Below, in pieces: positions 1 through 7,223 of a stretch of 64,000 bases of DNA. The number at the start of each line of letters is the position of its first letter. Within the stretch, counting starts at the first letter, position 1. The DNA is taken from assembly GCF_049116215.1 (NCBI RefSeq), contig NZ_JAGDZB010000002.1, forward strand, positions 372,001 through 436,000, written 5' to 3'. The notes below the pieces were generated by a model. That model worked only from the letters and a program-made list of their open reading frames with translations. It had not been told where the DNA came from and did no database searches. The position numbers were made by a program, and so were the translations under genes. This DNA is from Shimia sp049116215 (GTDB taxonomy: Bacteria > Pseudomonadota > Alphaproteobacteria > Rhodobacterales > Rhodobacteraceae).

Positions 1-215
1 TCGGTGATGGTGCCAGACACGGCCACCGGCAGGTACTTGTCCTGCTCTACGTCAATTGAGTCAGGCAGCGCCACAGGGGCGCTCGCAATCCGCAAATTGA
101 TCTCGGCTATCACGCCTTCTTTCCAGGTCAGTCGCTGCAACTGCCATGTGCCCAGCGACACCAACACCACCGTGCCCAGAATGCCAAAGAACAGAGGCAA
201 GAACAGTCGACGCAA
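1..215 (-). CDS. SURF1 family cytochrome c oxidase assembly protein (N-terminal part, runs off the window)
   Basis: About 71 N-terminal residues are visible. A hydrophobic membrane segment containing FFGILGTVVLVSLGTWQLQR is followed by a periplasmic stretch, the usual opening of SURF1, which helps insert heme a into subunit I of aa3-type cytochrome c oxidase. No ATG or GTG fits. I chose a TTG start at 215 because AGAAGGA lies about 9 bases upstream and the Leu-Arg-Arg-Leu opening suits the family. It is last in the cox operon and is separated from ctaE by a hairpin, so it may be transcribed less or need read-through. The C-terminus lies outside the window. Confidence 0.82.
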   Translation of the reverse strand, partial: MRRLFLPLFFGILGTVVLVSLGTWQLQRLTWKEGVIAEINLRIASAPVALPDSIDVEQDKYLPVAVSGTIT

Positions 216-235
216 GGCAGGGATCCTTCTCTGAA

Positions 236-266
236 AGAAAAAGCGCGGCAGATGCTGCCGCGCTTT
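236..266 (-). terminator. Hairpin with T-tract after ctaE
   Basis: A perfect 12-bp stem (240-251 with 255-266, loop 252-254) is followed on the minus strand by a T-rich run. It lies between ctaE and surf1, so it acts as either a terminator or an attenuator that lowers surf1 expression relative to the oxidase subunit genes. Confidence 0.75.
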
Positions 267-312
267 GCTTTAATCGTATCCGCTCTCAAGGATCAACCTT
301 TAGCAGTCAGGC

Positions 313-1119
313 TTATTGGCCCCAGATGTACACGGCGGCAAACAGGAACAGCCAGACCACATCCACAAAGTGCCAGTACCAGGCAGCCGCCTCAAAACCG
401 ACGTGCTTTTCTTTGGTGAAGTGACCCGCGTTCAGACGCAGCAAGCACACAAACAGGAAGATGGTGCCGATGATCACGTGGAAGCCGTGGAAGCCGGTCG
501 CCATGAAGAACGACGCGCCATAGATGTTGCCAGAGAAACCAAACGCCGCGTGGCTATATTCATAAGCCTGGAAGCCGGTGAAGATCAGGCCCAACAGAAC
601 CGCGATGATCAGACCGTTTTTCATGTCCTTGCGGTTGTCTTCATGCGCCAGCGCGTGGTGCGCCCACGTCGCCGCACAACCAGAGCACAGCAGGATCAGC
701 GTGTTGATCAGTGGCAGGTGCCAAGGGTCAAACGTCTCGATGCCAACAGGTGGCCAAGGACCGTCTACTGCTGGGCTGTTGCCGTTTGGATCCATCGGAT
801 ACATGCGGTGCTTGAAGAAGGTCCAGAACCATGCGGCAAAGAACATCACTTCGGACATGATGAACAGGATGAAGCCATAGCGCAGGCCAATTTGCACCAC
901 CGGGGTGTGGTCGCCCACTTTGCTTTCCGCAATCACGTCAGCCCACCAGCCAAACATGACGTACAAAACGCCAATCAGGCCAATAAGGAACATCCAAGGG
1001 CCACTGTCGTGCATCCACACAACCGCGCCAAACAGCATGATGAAGCCCGCTACAGCGCCGAGAAACGGCCACCAAGAGGGGTTCAAAATATGATAATCGT
1101 GATCTTTTACGTGCGCCAT
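313..1119 (-). CDS. ctaE: Cytochrome c oxidase subunit III
   Basis: Integral membrane subunit III of the aa3-type cytochrome c oxidase, which stabilises subunit I and its proton uptake. It has about 268 residues and seven hydrophobic segments. Family hallmarks visible are SEVMFFAAWFW with the conserved Glu, YEYSHAAF, GFHGFHVIIG and the C-terminal WHFVDVVWLFLF. An in-frame ATG three codons upstream (1128) has GAGGG almost touching it; I prefer 1119 because homologues begin MAH and the same GAGGG then sits about 11 bases away. It lies 44 bases downstream of ctaG and is followed by a hairpin. Confidence 0.95.
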   Translation of the reverse strand: MAHVKDHDYHILNPSWWPFLGAVAGFIMLFGAVVWMHDSGPWMFLIGLIGVLYVMFGWWADVIAESKVGDHTPVVQIGLRYGFILFIMSEVMFFAAWFWTFFKHRMYPMDPNGNSPAVDGPWPPVGIETFDPWHLPLINTLILLCSGCAATWAHHALAHEDNRKDMKNGLIIAVLLGLIFTGFQAYEYSHAAFGFSGNIYGASFFMATGFHGFHVIIGTIFLFVCLLRLNAGHFTKEKHVGFEAAAWYWHFVDVVWLFLFAAVYIWGQ

Positions 1120-1163
1120 GTTGTCCATTTCCCTCGTTGGAAGGCTTACCTTTGGTTTTGCTC

Positions 1164-1727
1164 TTACTCGCCCACTGTCGTCAAGGACGCCAGTTCTTCA
1201 GGCAAGTCGGTTTCATAGAAGGTGTATCCCAATGTGATCACCTTGATATATTTTGCGTCCCGGTCATCCACGATTTCCGGGTCCACATAAAAGCTCACCG
1301 GCATCGTCACCCGCTCGCCGGGTTGCAGCACCTGCTCTTCAAAGCAGAAACAGTCGATCTTGGTGAAAAACCCACCCGCATCATAGGGCGCCACGTTGTA
1401 GCTCGCGGTACCGGCAATCGGACGGTCGGTTGGGTTGTAGGCTTCGTAGAACGCCAGACCAGTTTCGCCGATGCGCACTTCCATCTCGCGCTGCAACGGT
1501 TTGAATTCCCACGCCATGTCGCGCTCAATGGAGGCGTCAAACCGGACCTTGATGGTTTTATCCAGGATCACATCGCTGCCGGACTCGGCAACGTCGGTTA
1601 CACCGCCAAAGCCCGTCACCCGGCAGAACCAGTCATAAAACGGCACCGATGCCCACGCCAGAGCGCCCATCACAAGGACAACGCTGACGGTTTGCACCAA
1701 TGTTTTATTCTTCGGGTCCATCGCCAT
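1164..1727 (-). CDS. ctaG: Cytochrome c oxidase assembly protein CtaG (Cox11 family)
   Basis: Cox11/CtaG delivers copper to the CuB site of subunit I. The protein has 187 residues: one N-terminal membrane anchor (about residues 9-30) and a periplasmic immunoglobulin-like domain. The copper-binding Cys pair appears as KIDCFCFEEQ, followed by the family sequence LQPGERVTMPVSFYVDP. Its start codon overlaps the stop of the preceding small gene (TAATG), which suggests translational coupling. An ATG two codons further in is an alternative start. Confidence 0.95.
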   Translation of the reverse strand: MAMDPKNKTLVQTVSVVLVMGALAWASVPFYDWFCRVTGFGGVTDVAESGSDVILDKTIKVRFDASIERDMAWEFKPLQREMEVRIGETGLAFYEAYNPTDRPIAGTASYNVAPYDAGGFFTKIDCFCFEEQVLQPGERVTMPVSFYVDPEIVDDRDAKYIKVITLGYTFYETDLPEELASLTTVGE

Positions 1728-1894
1728 TACTGATCCCTTTGGATGCTGGCGTTTTCTGGCTCATAGTCGCCGCGGGTGACTTTCACCACGGTCAGGCCAA
1801 AAACAATCACAATGAAGCTCACCAAGACCAACGCAACCCCAAGGTTGCGGCCAAAGCGGCGCTTGTGCAGTTCGTGTTGTTCGTGAAAGCTCAT
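1727..1894 (-). CDS. Small single-span membrane protein of the cox operon (CoxF-like)
   Basis: A 55-residue protein with a charged N-terminus (MSFHEQHELHKRRFGRN), one membrane helix (LGVALVLVSFIVIVFGLTVV) and a short polar tail. The start at 1894 is supported by AGGATGG about 7 bases upstream; longer readings from 1954 would overlap ctaB. Small proteins of this layout occur between ctaB and ctaG in many alphaproteobacteria and are often called CoxF or cytochrome oxidase assembly accessory protein. I assign it by position and topology only; no catalytic motif is expected. Its stop overlaps the ctaG start. Confidence 0.8.
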   Translation of the reverse strand: MSFHEQHELHKRRFGRNLGVALVLVSFIVIVFGLTVVKVTRGDYEPENASIQRDQ

Positions 1895-1898
1895 CTGC

Positions 1899-2843
1899 TT
1901 ACCATCCTCCGATGCCATAAGGGGCCAACGTGGCCTCTGCCAAAATCGCACCAAAATGCAGGAACAGGTAAATCAGCGACAGGCCAAAGAACGCTTTCTC
2001 GCGCTTATAGCCGTCTGCTTCGGAAATCTCTTCATCACGACGCCAGATCGCAATCGCCCCAGCCACAAACAGGCCGTTCAGGAACAAAGCCGTGGTCAGG
2101 TAAATCGGACCGCCCACACCGGTGAACGCCATGCCAATCGCCACAACAGCAAGCAACAGCGTGTAGACCAGAATGTGGTTGCGGGTCACGCGACGGCCAT
2201 GAGTTACATGCAACATGGGCACGCCAGCGTCTTTGTAATCGGACTTCATGAACAGACACAGCGCCCAGAAATGCGGCGGGGTCCACATGAAGGTCAGCGT
2301 GAACATCAACACGCTTTCAATCGAAATGCCGCCGGTCACAACCGCCCAGCCGATCATCGGAGGGAAAGCACCGGCCGCACCACCAATCACGATGTTCTGC
2401 GGCGTCCAGCGCTTAAGCCACATGGTGTAGATCACCACGTAGAAGAAAATTGTGAAGGCCAACAGCGCTGCAGCGACCCAGTTGGCCGCAAGGCCCAACA
2501 TCACGACAGCAAAGCCAGACAGCGCCACGCCAACCGCCAGCGCTTCGCCTTCGGTGACTTTGCCAGCGGGGATCGGGCGGCTTTGGGTGCGCTTCATCAA
2601 CCGGTCGATGTCCGCGTCATACCACATGTTCAACGCGCCGGAGGCACCGCCACCCACAGCAATGAACAGAATGGCGCAAAACGCCACAAACGGATGCACA
2701 GAGCCCGGCGCGGCCAAAAGGCCCACGGCAGCTGTGAACACCACAAGCGACATCACCCGTGGCTTCAGCAGGGCGAAATAATCGCCAAACTCTGCGTCAC
2801 CATGGCTGGCTCTGGCTTGCGTATTGATGCTTGCGTCGCTCAT
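1899..2843 (-). CDS. ctaB: Protoheme IX farnesyltransferase (heme O synthase)
   Basis: UbiA-superfamily membrane enzyme that adds a farnesyl group to heme B to give heme O, the precursor of the heme A of aa3 oxidase. It has 314 residues and about nine hydrophobic helices. After LLKPRVMSLVVFTA comes the first Asp-rich metal/diphosphate motif in NMWYDADIDRLMKRTQSRPI, and the second conserved loop is SDYKDAGVPML. It lies between coxB and the small CoxF-like gene, the usual alphaproteobacterial order. Confidence 0.96.
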   Translation of the reverse strand: MSDASINTQARASHGDAEFGDYFALLKPRVMSLVVFTAAVGLLAAPGSVHPFVAFCAILFIAVGGGASGALNMWYDADIDRLMKRTQSRPIPAGKVTEGEALAVGVALSGFAVVMLGLAANWVAAALLAFTIFFYVVIYTMWLKRWTPQNIVIGGAAGAFPPMIGWAVVTGGISIESVLMFTLTFMWTPPHFWALCLFMKSDYKDAGVPMLHVTHGRRVTRNHILVYTLLLAVVAIGMAFTGVGGPIYLTTALFLNGLFVAGAIAIWRRDEEISEADGYKREKAFFGLSLIYLFLHFGAILAEATLAPYGIGGW

Positions 2844-2865
2844 GCTCTGTCCTGTTCGTGAAAGA

Positions 2866-2910
2866 CGGGCACCCTGCCCGCCTTGAAGTCGTCAGACGGG
2901 CGAACCCGTC
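2866..2910 (-). other. Two small stem-loops between coxB and ctaB
   Basis: Two hairpins lie in the 76-base spacer: 2866-2870 with 2876-2880, and 2895-2900 with 2905-2910, the latter closing on a TTCG tetraloop on the minus strand. There is no T-tract, so termination is unlikely. Protection or processing of the coxB mRNA 3' end is the more likely role (inference). Confidence 0.45.
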
Positions 2911-2919
2911 CTGATCTGT

Positions 2920-3768
2920 TTAGTCAGCGGAAGCCAGTGCCACCCCCGGCAGGGTGGACATGTCGCCCGCATATTCTTCGATCGCGCCTTTCAGCCAGGC
3001 GTCGTAGGCCTCTTGGGACACAACTTCGACGGTGATTGGCATGTAGGCGTGGTCCTTGCCGCACAGCTCGGAACACTGACCAAAGAAGATGCCTTCTTTC
3101 TCAGCTTTGAACCAAAGCTGCGCAATACGGCCAGGAACCGCATCCTGCTTCACGCCGAAGGATGGGATGGTCCAGCTGTGGATCACGTCCGCGCCGGTCA
3201 CGTTCATCACAACAGTTTTGCCGATTGGCACAACCACTTTGGTGTCGGTTGCCAGCAGGTACTCGTCTTCATTGTAGCCGTTTGCCGCCAGCTCTTCTTT
3301 CGGCAGCATGAAGCTGTCAAAGGCAAACTCGTGGTCGGTGTACTCATAGCCCCAGTACCACTGGTAACCGGTCACTTTGATGTGCACTTCACCCTCAGGA
3401 ATTTCCTGTTGGTTGAACAGCACTGGCAGCGAAAACGAGCCAATCAAAACCAGAACCAGGATTGGGCCCAGGGTCCAAGCAATCTCCAACGGGGTGTTGT
3501 GGGTGAATGTGCTTGGGGTTGGGTTTGCACGGCGGTTGAAGCGCACGATGCAGTAGACCATCAAACCGGTCACAAAAAGCGTGATGATGGTGATGATCCA
3601 CAGGAGCAAGTTGTCCAAAGAGTGAATCTGACGGGCAAGTTCGGTTGCCGCAGGCTGGAAGCCTGTCGCATTTGGAACCGGCTTGCCGATGGTTTCGGCG
3701 GTCTGCGCGATGGCAGGCGCTGCAAGTGTTGCTGCCATAAGGCCCAGGAATGTCGAGAGAATTCGCAT
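2920..3768 (-). CDS. coxB: Cytochrome c oxidase subunit II
   Basis: Subunit II carries the binuclear CuA centre that accepts electrons from cytochrome c. The protein has 282 residues: signal peptide to about residue 21, two membrane helices, then a periplasmic cupredoxin domain. CuA ligands are visible in HSWTIPSFGVKQDAVPGR (His) and GQCSELCGKDHAYMPI (two Cys, Glu, His, Met). YQWYWGYEY is the aromatic electron-entry patch. It is the first gene of the minus-strand oxidase operon; its promoter must lie in 3769-3949, shared with the divergent tldD. Confidence 0.97.
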   Translation of the reverse strand: MRILSTFLGLMAATLAAPAIAQTAETIGKPVPNATGFQPAATELARQIHSLDNLLLWIITIITLFVTGLMVYCIVRFNRRANPTPSTFTHNTPLEIAWTLGPILVLVLIGSFSLPVLFNQQEIPEGEVHIKVTGYQWYWGYEYTDHEFAFDSFMLPKEELAANGYNEDEYLLATDTKVVVPIGKTVVMNVTGADVIHSWTIPSFGVKQDAVPGRIAQLWFKAEKEGIFFGQCSELCGKDHAYMPITVEVVSQEAYDAWLKGAIEEYAGDMSTLPGVALASAD

Positions 3769-3916
3769 ATGTCACCCTGATCGGTTGCGGTGTTGTTCTT
3801 ATCGGTGGAACAGAATCCCTGGTGCCTTTCGGCGGAATCCCGCTGTTGTTTCGCGCCTAAAAACCATATTCTCTCCCGTAGATAAAGATCGAAGCTTGCG
3901 TCAAACGGACGCTTTT

Positions 3917-3930
3917 TTGATTTAGATCAA
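3917..3930. promoter_or_regulatory. FNR/FnrL-type box between coxB and tldD
   Basis: The palindrome TTGATTTAGATCAA matches TTGAT-N4-ATCAA exactly, the FnrL/FNR binding consensus known from Rhodobacteraceae. It ends 19 bases before the tldD start and lies about 150 bases upstream of coxB. Position suggests repression of tldD or low-oxygen control of the oxidase operon; which one cannot be decided from sequence. Confidence 0.6.
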
Positions 3931-3949
3931 ATTTAGAGGCTGACTGCAC

Positions 3950-5371
3950 ATGACCCAAACCCGTTTCCAACCCTTTGAAAACACACTAGATGAGGGCACC
4001 GCGCTGCGGCATTTGCGCGCTGCGACCACGGGTGCAGATGATGGCGAGTTGTTTTTTGAACGCCGCAGTTCGGAAGCTTTGGTGTTTGATGACGGCCGGA
4101 TCAAGACCGCCAGCTATGACGCGGCCGAAGGATTCGGCCTGCGCGCGGTGAATGGCGAGGTCGCCGGATACGCCCATTCTTCCGAGATCAGCGAGGCCGC
4201 AATCAAACGCGCCGTAGACACCGCACGCCTCGCCGTGGGCAACGGTGGTGGCACCCTGGCAGACGGCCCCACCCCCACCAACCGCAAGCTCTACACAGAC
4301 GCCGACCCGATTGGTGGCATCGACTTCCCGGTGAAAATCGAAACCCTGCGCGACATCGACACCTTTGCCCGCGACCTTGATCCCCGCGTGGTACAGGTTT
4401 CCGCCACATTGGCCGCCTCTCACCAAGAGGTGGTGATCCTGCGCCCCGATGGGCAGATCATCACCGACACCCGCCCGATGACCCGTGTGAACGTCTCGGT
4501 GATTGTCGAGGAAAACGGCCGCCGAGAAAGCGGCTCTGCCGGTGGTGGCGGCCGCGTTGGCCTTGACGGATTGCTGGATCCAGCAGACTGGCAAGCCAAG
4601 ACCCGTGAAGCCCTGCGTGTCGCCACTGTGAACCTTTCCGCCGTGCCTGCCCCGGCGGGTCCGATGGAAGTGGTGCTTGGCCCCGGCTGGCCGGGCATCC
4701 TGTTACACGAAGCGGTGGGCCACGGTCTCGAGGGCGACTTCAACCGCAAAGGCAGCTCCAAGTTTGCCGGCATGGTTGGTCAGCAGGTCGCCTCCAAAGG
4801 TGTCACTGTGATCGACGATGGCACCATTGCGGATCGTCGCGGCTCCATCACGGTGGATGACGAGGGCACGCCGTCCGGAAAAACAACACTGATCGAAGAC
4901 GGCATTCTGGTGGGCTACATGCAAGACCGTCAAAACGCCCGCCTGATGGGAGTGGCCCCCACCGGCAACGGCCGCCGCGAAAGCTACGCCCACGCCCCGA
5001 TGCCACGCATGACCAACACTTACATGGAAGGCGGCGACGCGGATCCCGCCGATCTGGTCGCGTCTCTGAAAGATGGCATCTATGCCGTCGGCTTTGGCGG
5101 CGGACAGGTTGATATTACCAATGGTAAGTTTGTGTTTTCTTGCACCGAAGCCTACCGAGTGGAGAATGGCAAAGTTGGCGCTCCCGTTAAAGGCGCCACA
5201 TTGATAGGCGACGGCGCCACCGCCATGACCCAAATTAAAGGTCTGGGTAATGATATGGCGCTTGATCCGGGCATGGGAAATTGCGGCAAAGCTGGTCAAT
5301 GGGTGCCAGTTGGGGTTGGACAACCCACTGTTTTAATGGACGGTTTGACGGTTGGTGGCGCAGCCACTTAA
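3950..5371 (+). CDS. tldD: Metalloprotease TldD
   Basis: TldD/PmbA-family zinc protease; with PmbA (TldE) it forms a heterodimer that cuts unfolded or modified peptides, for example in microcin maturation and CcdA turnover in E. coli. The protein has 473 residues, the usual size. The zinc motif HEAVGHGLEGD is at about residues 253-263, followed by the family segments GTPSGKTTLIEDGILVGYM and RMTNTYMEGGD. It lies immediately downstream of an FNR-type box. No pmbA gene is in the window. Confidence 0.95.
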   Translation: MTQTRFQPFENTLDEGTALRHLRAATTGADDGELFFERRSSEALVFDDGRIKTASYDAAEGFGLRAVNGEVAGYAHSSEISEAAIKRAVDTARLAVGNGGGTLADGPTPTNRKLYTDADPIGGIDFPVKIETLRDIDTFARDLDPRVVQVSATLAASHQEVVILRPDGQIITDTRPMTRVNVSVIVEENGRRESGSAGGGGRVGLDGLLDPADWQAKTREALRVATVNLSAVPAPAGPMEVVLGPGWPGILLHEAVGHGLEGDFNRKGSSKFAGMVGQQVASKGVTVIDDGTIADRRGSITVDDEGTPSGKTTLIEDGILVGYMQDRQNARLMGVAPTGNGRRESYAHAPMPRMTNTYMEGGDADPADLVASLKDGIYAVGFGGGQVDITNGKFVFSCTEAYRVENGKVGAPVKGATLIGDGATAMTQIKGLGNDMALDPGMGNCGKAGQWVPVGVGQPTVLMDGLTVGGAAT

Positions 5372-5499
5372 GGCAAAGCTGCATAAAATGTGAGGGGAAT
5401 TCGTTTTATTTGGTCAATTCTCAATTTTTTCCTGTTTGGTTTACGTGCTGTTAACCACTGAAAGATTAATACTTGTCTTGCAAGCAGGCGGAGTTGCGG

Positions 5500-6642
5500 A
5501 TGACCGAAGATCGAATTTCTTCCACTCACCCCCAAATCCCACCCACCACGGAGGAAGCGCGATTGACGCGGCTTCGCCTCTTGCGATCCCGACGTGTCGG
5601 GCCAACTACATATCATAGATTGATGCGGGAGCATGGATCGGCGGAGGCGGCCCTAAACGCCCTGCCCGAGATAGCAAGAATTGCTGGCGTGCCCCGGTAC
5701 ACCCCAACATCAATCGACGACGCAAAACGCGAACTGAATGACGGCCGTGCTCTTGGAGCACGGCCTCTTTTCTTTGAAGACGCCGACTACCCGGCTCTTC
5801 TCAAAGAGATACCCGACGCGCCGCCAATGCTGTGGTGCCTCGGCGACACGCGCTTTCTCAACACGCCAACAGTGGCCATCATCGGCGCCCGCAATGCCTC
5901 CTCTTTGGGGATGCGCATGGCCAAACGCCTCGCCGCGGATCTGGGCGATGCGGGTCTCACCGTGGTCTCCGGCCTCGCCCGTGGCATTGACGCCACCGCA
6001 CATGAGGCCTCTTTGGACACCGGCACCATCGCGGTCTACGCAGGTGGCCTCAACCGACCCTACCCGTCCAAAAACATCGATCTCGCGGAACAGATCGCCA
6101 TCCAAGGCCTGTGCCTCTCCGAACAACGTCCAGACATGGAGCCCCGCGCCCGCCACTTCCCGGCCCGCAATCGGATCATCTCCGGCCTTGTACGGGCTGT
6201 GGTGGTGGTTGAGGCGGCCTCCAAGTCCGGCAGCCTGCTCACCGCCCGCATGGCGCTCGATCAAGGGCGCGATGTGCTCGCCGTGCCCGGTCACCCGTTT
6301 GACGCCCGCGCCGCTGGCGCCAACATCCTGATCCGTGATGGGGCAAGCCTGGTGCGCGGCGCCGAAGATGTGTTGGAAGTGCTCAACACACTCCCTTTGC
6401 GCAGGCCGCGCCAGTCAGAGCCGCCGAAAGAGCCTCTACCACGCCGCGTCAAACGCAGCCTGCGCGACACCGCCGCCTTGCACAGTGAGATCCTGCAACG
6501 CCTCGGGCCTTCGCCGGTCAGCGAAGACCAACTGGTGCGCGACATGGTGATGTCCTCCTCTGAGGTCTCGCCTGTGCTTTTGGATCTCGAAATGGACGGC
6601 AAGATCACCCGCCTGGCAGGCGGGCTGCTCTCAAAAACCTAA
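5500..6642 (+). CDS. dprA: DNA processing protein DprA (Smf)
   Basis: DprA binds incoming single-stranded DNA during natural transformation and loads RecA. The 380-residue protein has an N-terminal helix-hairpin-helix/SAM-like part, the Rossmann-like DprA core with GARNASSLG and VVSGLARGIDATAH, the conserved PARNRIISGL loop, and a C-terminal winged-helix segment (about residues 310-378). I start at ATG 5500, with GGCGGAG 7 bases upstream, rather than at a TTG at 5473. It converges on the next gene with 12 bases between stops. Confidence 0.93.
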   Translation: MTEDRISSTHPQIPPTTEEARLTRLRLLRSRRVGPTTYHRLMREHGSAEAALNALPEIARIAGVPRYTPTSIDDAKRELNDGRALGARPLFFEDADYPALLKEIPDAPPMLWCLGDTRFLNTPTVAIIGARNASSLGMRMAKRLAADLGDAGLTVVSGLARGIDATAHEASLDTGTIAVYAGGLNRPYPSKNIDLAEQIAIQGLCLSEQRPDMEPRARHFPARNRIISGLVRAVVVVEAASKSGSLLTARMALDQGRDVLAVPGHPFDARAAGANILIRDGASLVRGAEDVLEVLNTLPLRRPRQSEPPKEPLPRRVKRSLRDTAALHSEILQRLGPSPVSEDQLVRDMVMSSSEVSPVLLDLEMDGKITRLAGGLLSKT

Positions 6643-6654
6643 AATGCAGGATAT

Positions 6655-7098
6655 TTAGTGGCACCACTCGGTCAGAGCGGGCCCAAACGCGGCACAATAT
6701 TCCGGCGCCGCCCACCAGGCTTCGCTGGAGGACAGCGTGTATTCCACCGCCACCCAGACGTTGCCGGATTTCTGATACATCACGTCAATGTAAGGCTCTT
6801 CCCACTCTTCGAAGTACTCGCCGCCCATGCGCATCGAAATCGGCGTGGCGTTCAGCTCAATCTTTGCGCCCCCTGGGCGTTGCGCGTAAAGCCGACCATA
6901 GCCCACGTCCCCCGCAACCCGCAGGTCTTTGACCACAAACTGCACCGGCGCGCCCAGCCGCCATTCCGCAATTGGACGGATCGCGCTCATCAAATCTTTG
7001 CGCACCTGCGTGCCCCGCGCCGGCTCTTTCCAGCTCTGCGCAATCGCGCCACTTGCCGCTGTCACCATCAAAACTCCGGCCAAAATCAAATGCTTCAT
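6655..7098 (-). CDS. Secreted or periplasmic protein of unknown function
   Basis: A 147-residue protein with a clear signal peptide (MKHLILAGVLMVTAASGAIAQ, cut about residue 20). The mature part is soluble, with several Trp and two Cys near the C-terminus (CAAFGPALTEWC) that could form a disulfide in the periplasm. I recognise no family motif. It runs divergently from topA and convergently to dprA, and appears to be a single-gene unit. The proximity of topA suggests nothing about its job. Confidence 0.8.
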   Translation of the reverse strand: MKHLILAGVLMVTAASGAIAQSWKEPARGTQVRKDLMSAIRPIAEWRLGAPVQFVVKDLRVAGDVGYGRLYAQRPGGAKIELNATPISMRMGGEYFEEWEEPYIDVMYQKSGNVWVAVEYTLSSSEAWWAAPEYCAAFGPALTEWCH

Positions 7099-7223
7099 TC
7101 GTTAATTACTCCCTCTATGTCACGCACTCTTACACGTGAAATTCCGCTATGCATTGACAATCCCCCCTTTCGCCCCACATTTTTCGCCGCCATAAGGCTC
7201 GCGCCGAGTCGAGAGGAAAATGA

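Noticed and set aside
316..1218. Long reading frame on the plus strand over ctaE and beyond
   Set aside because: It is antisense to the well-supported oxidase subunit III gene, is very rich in His, Arg and Gln, and has no ribosome site. The same holds for long antisense frames over ctaB, topA, tldD, ppk1 and hisD-like genes.
7150..7200. TTGACA followed by CATAAG upstream of topA
   Set aside because: The distance is about 31 bases, far more than a normal promoter spacer.
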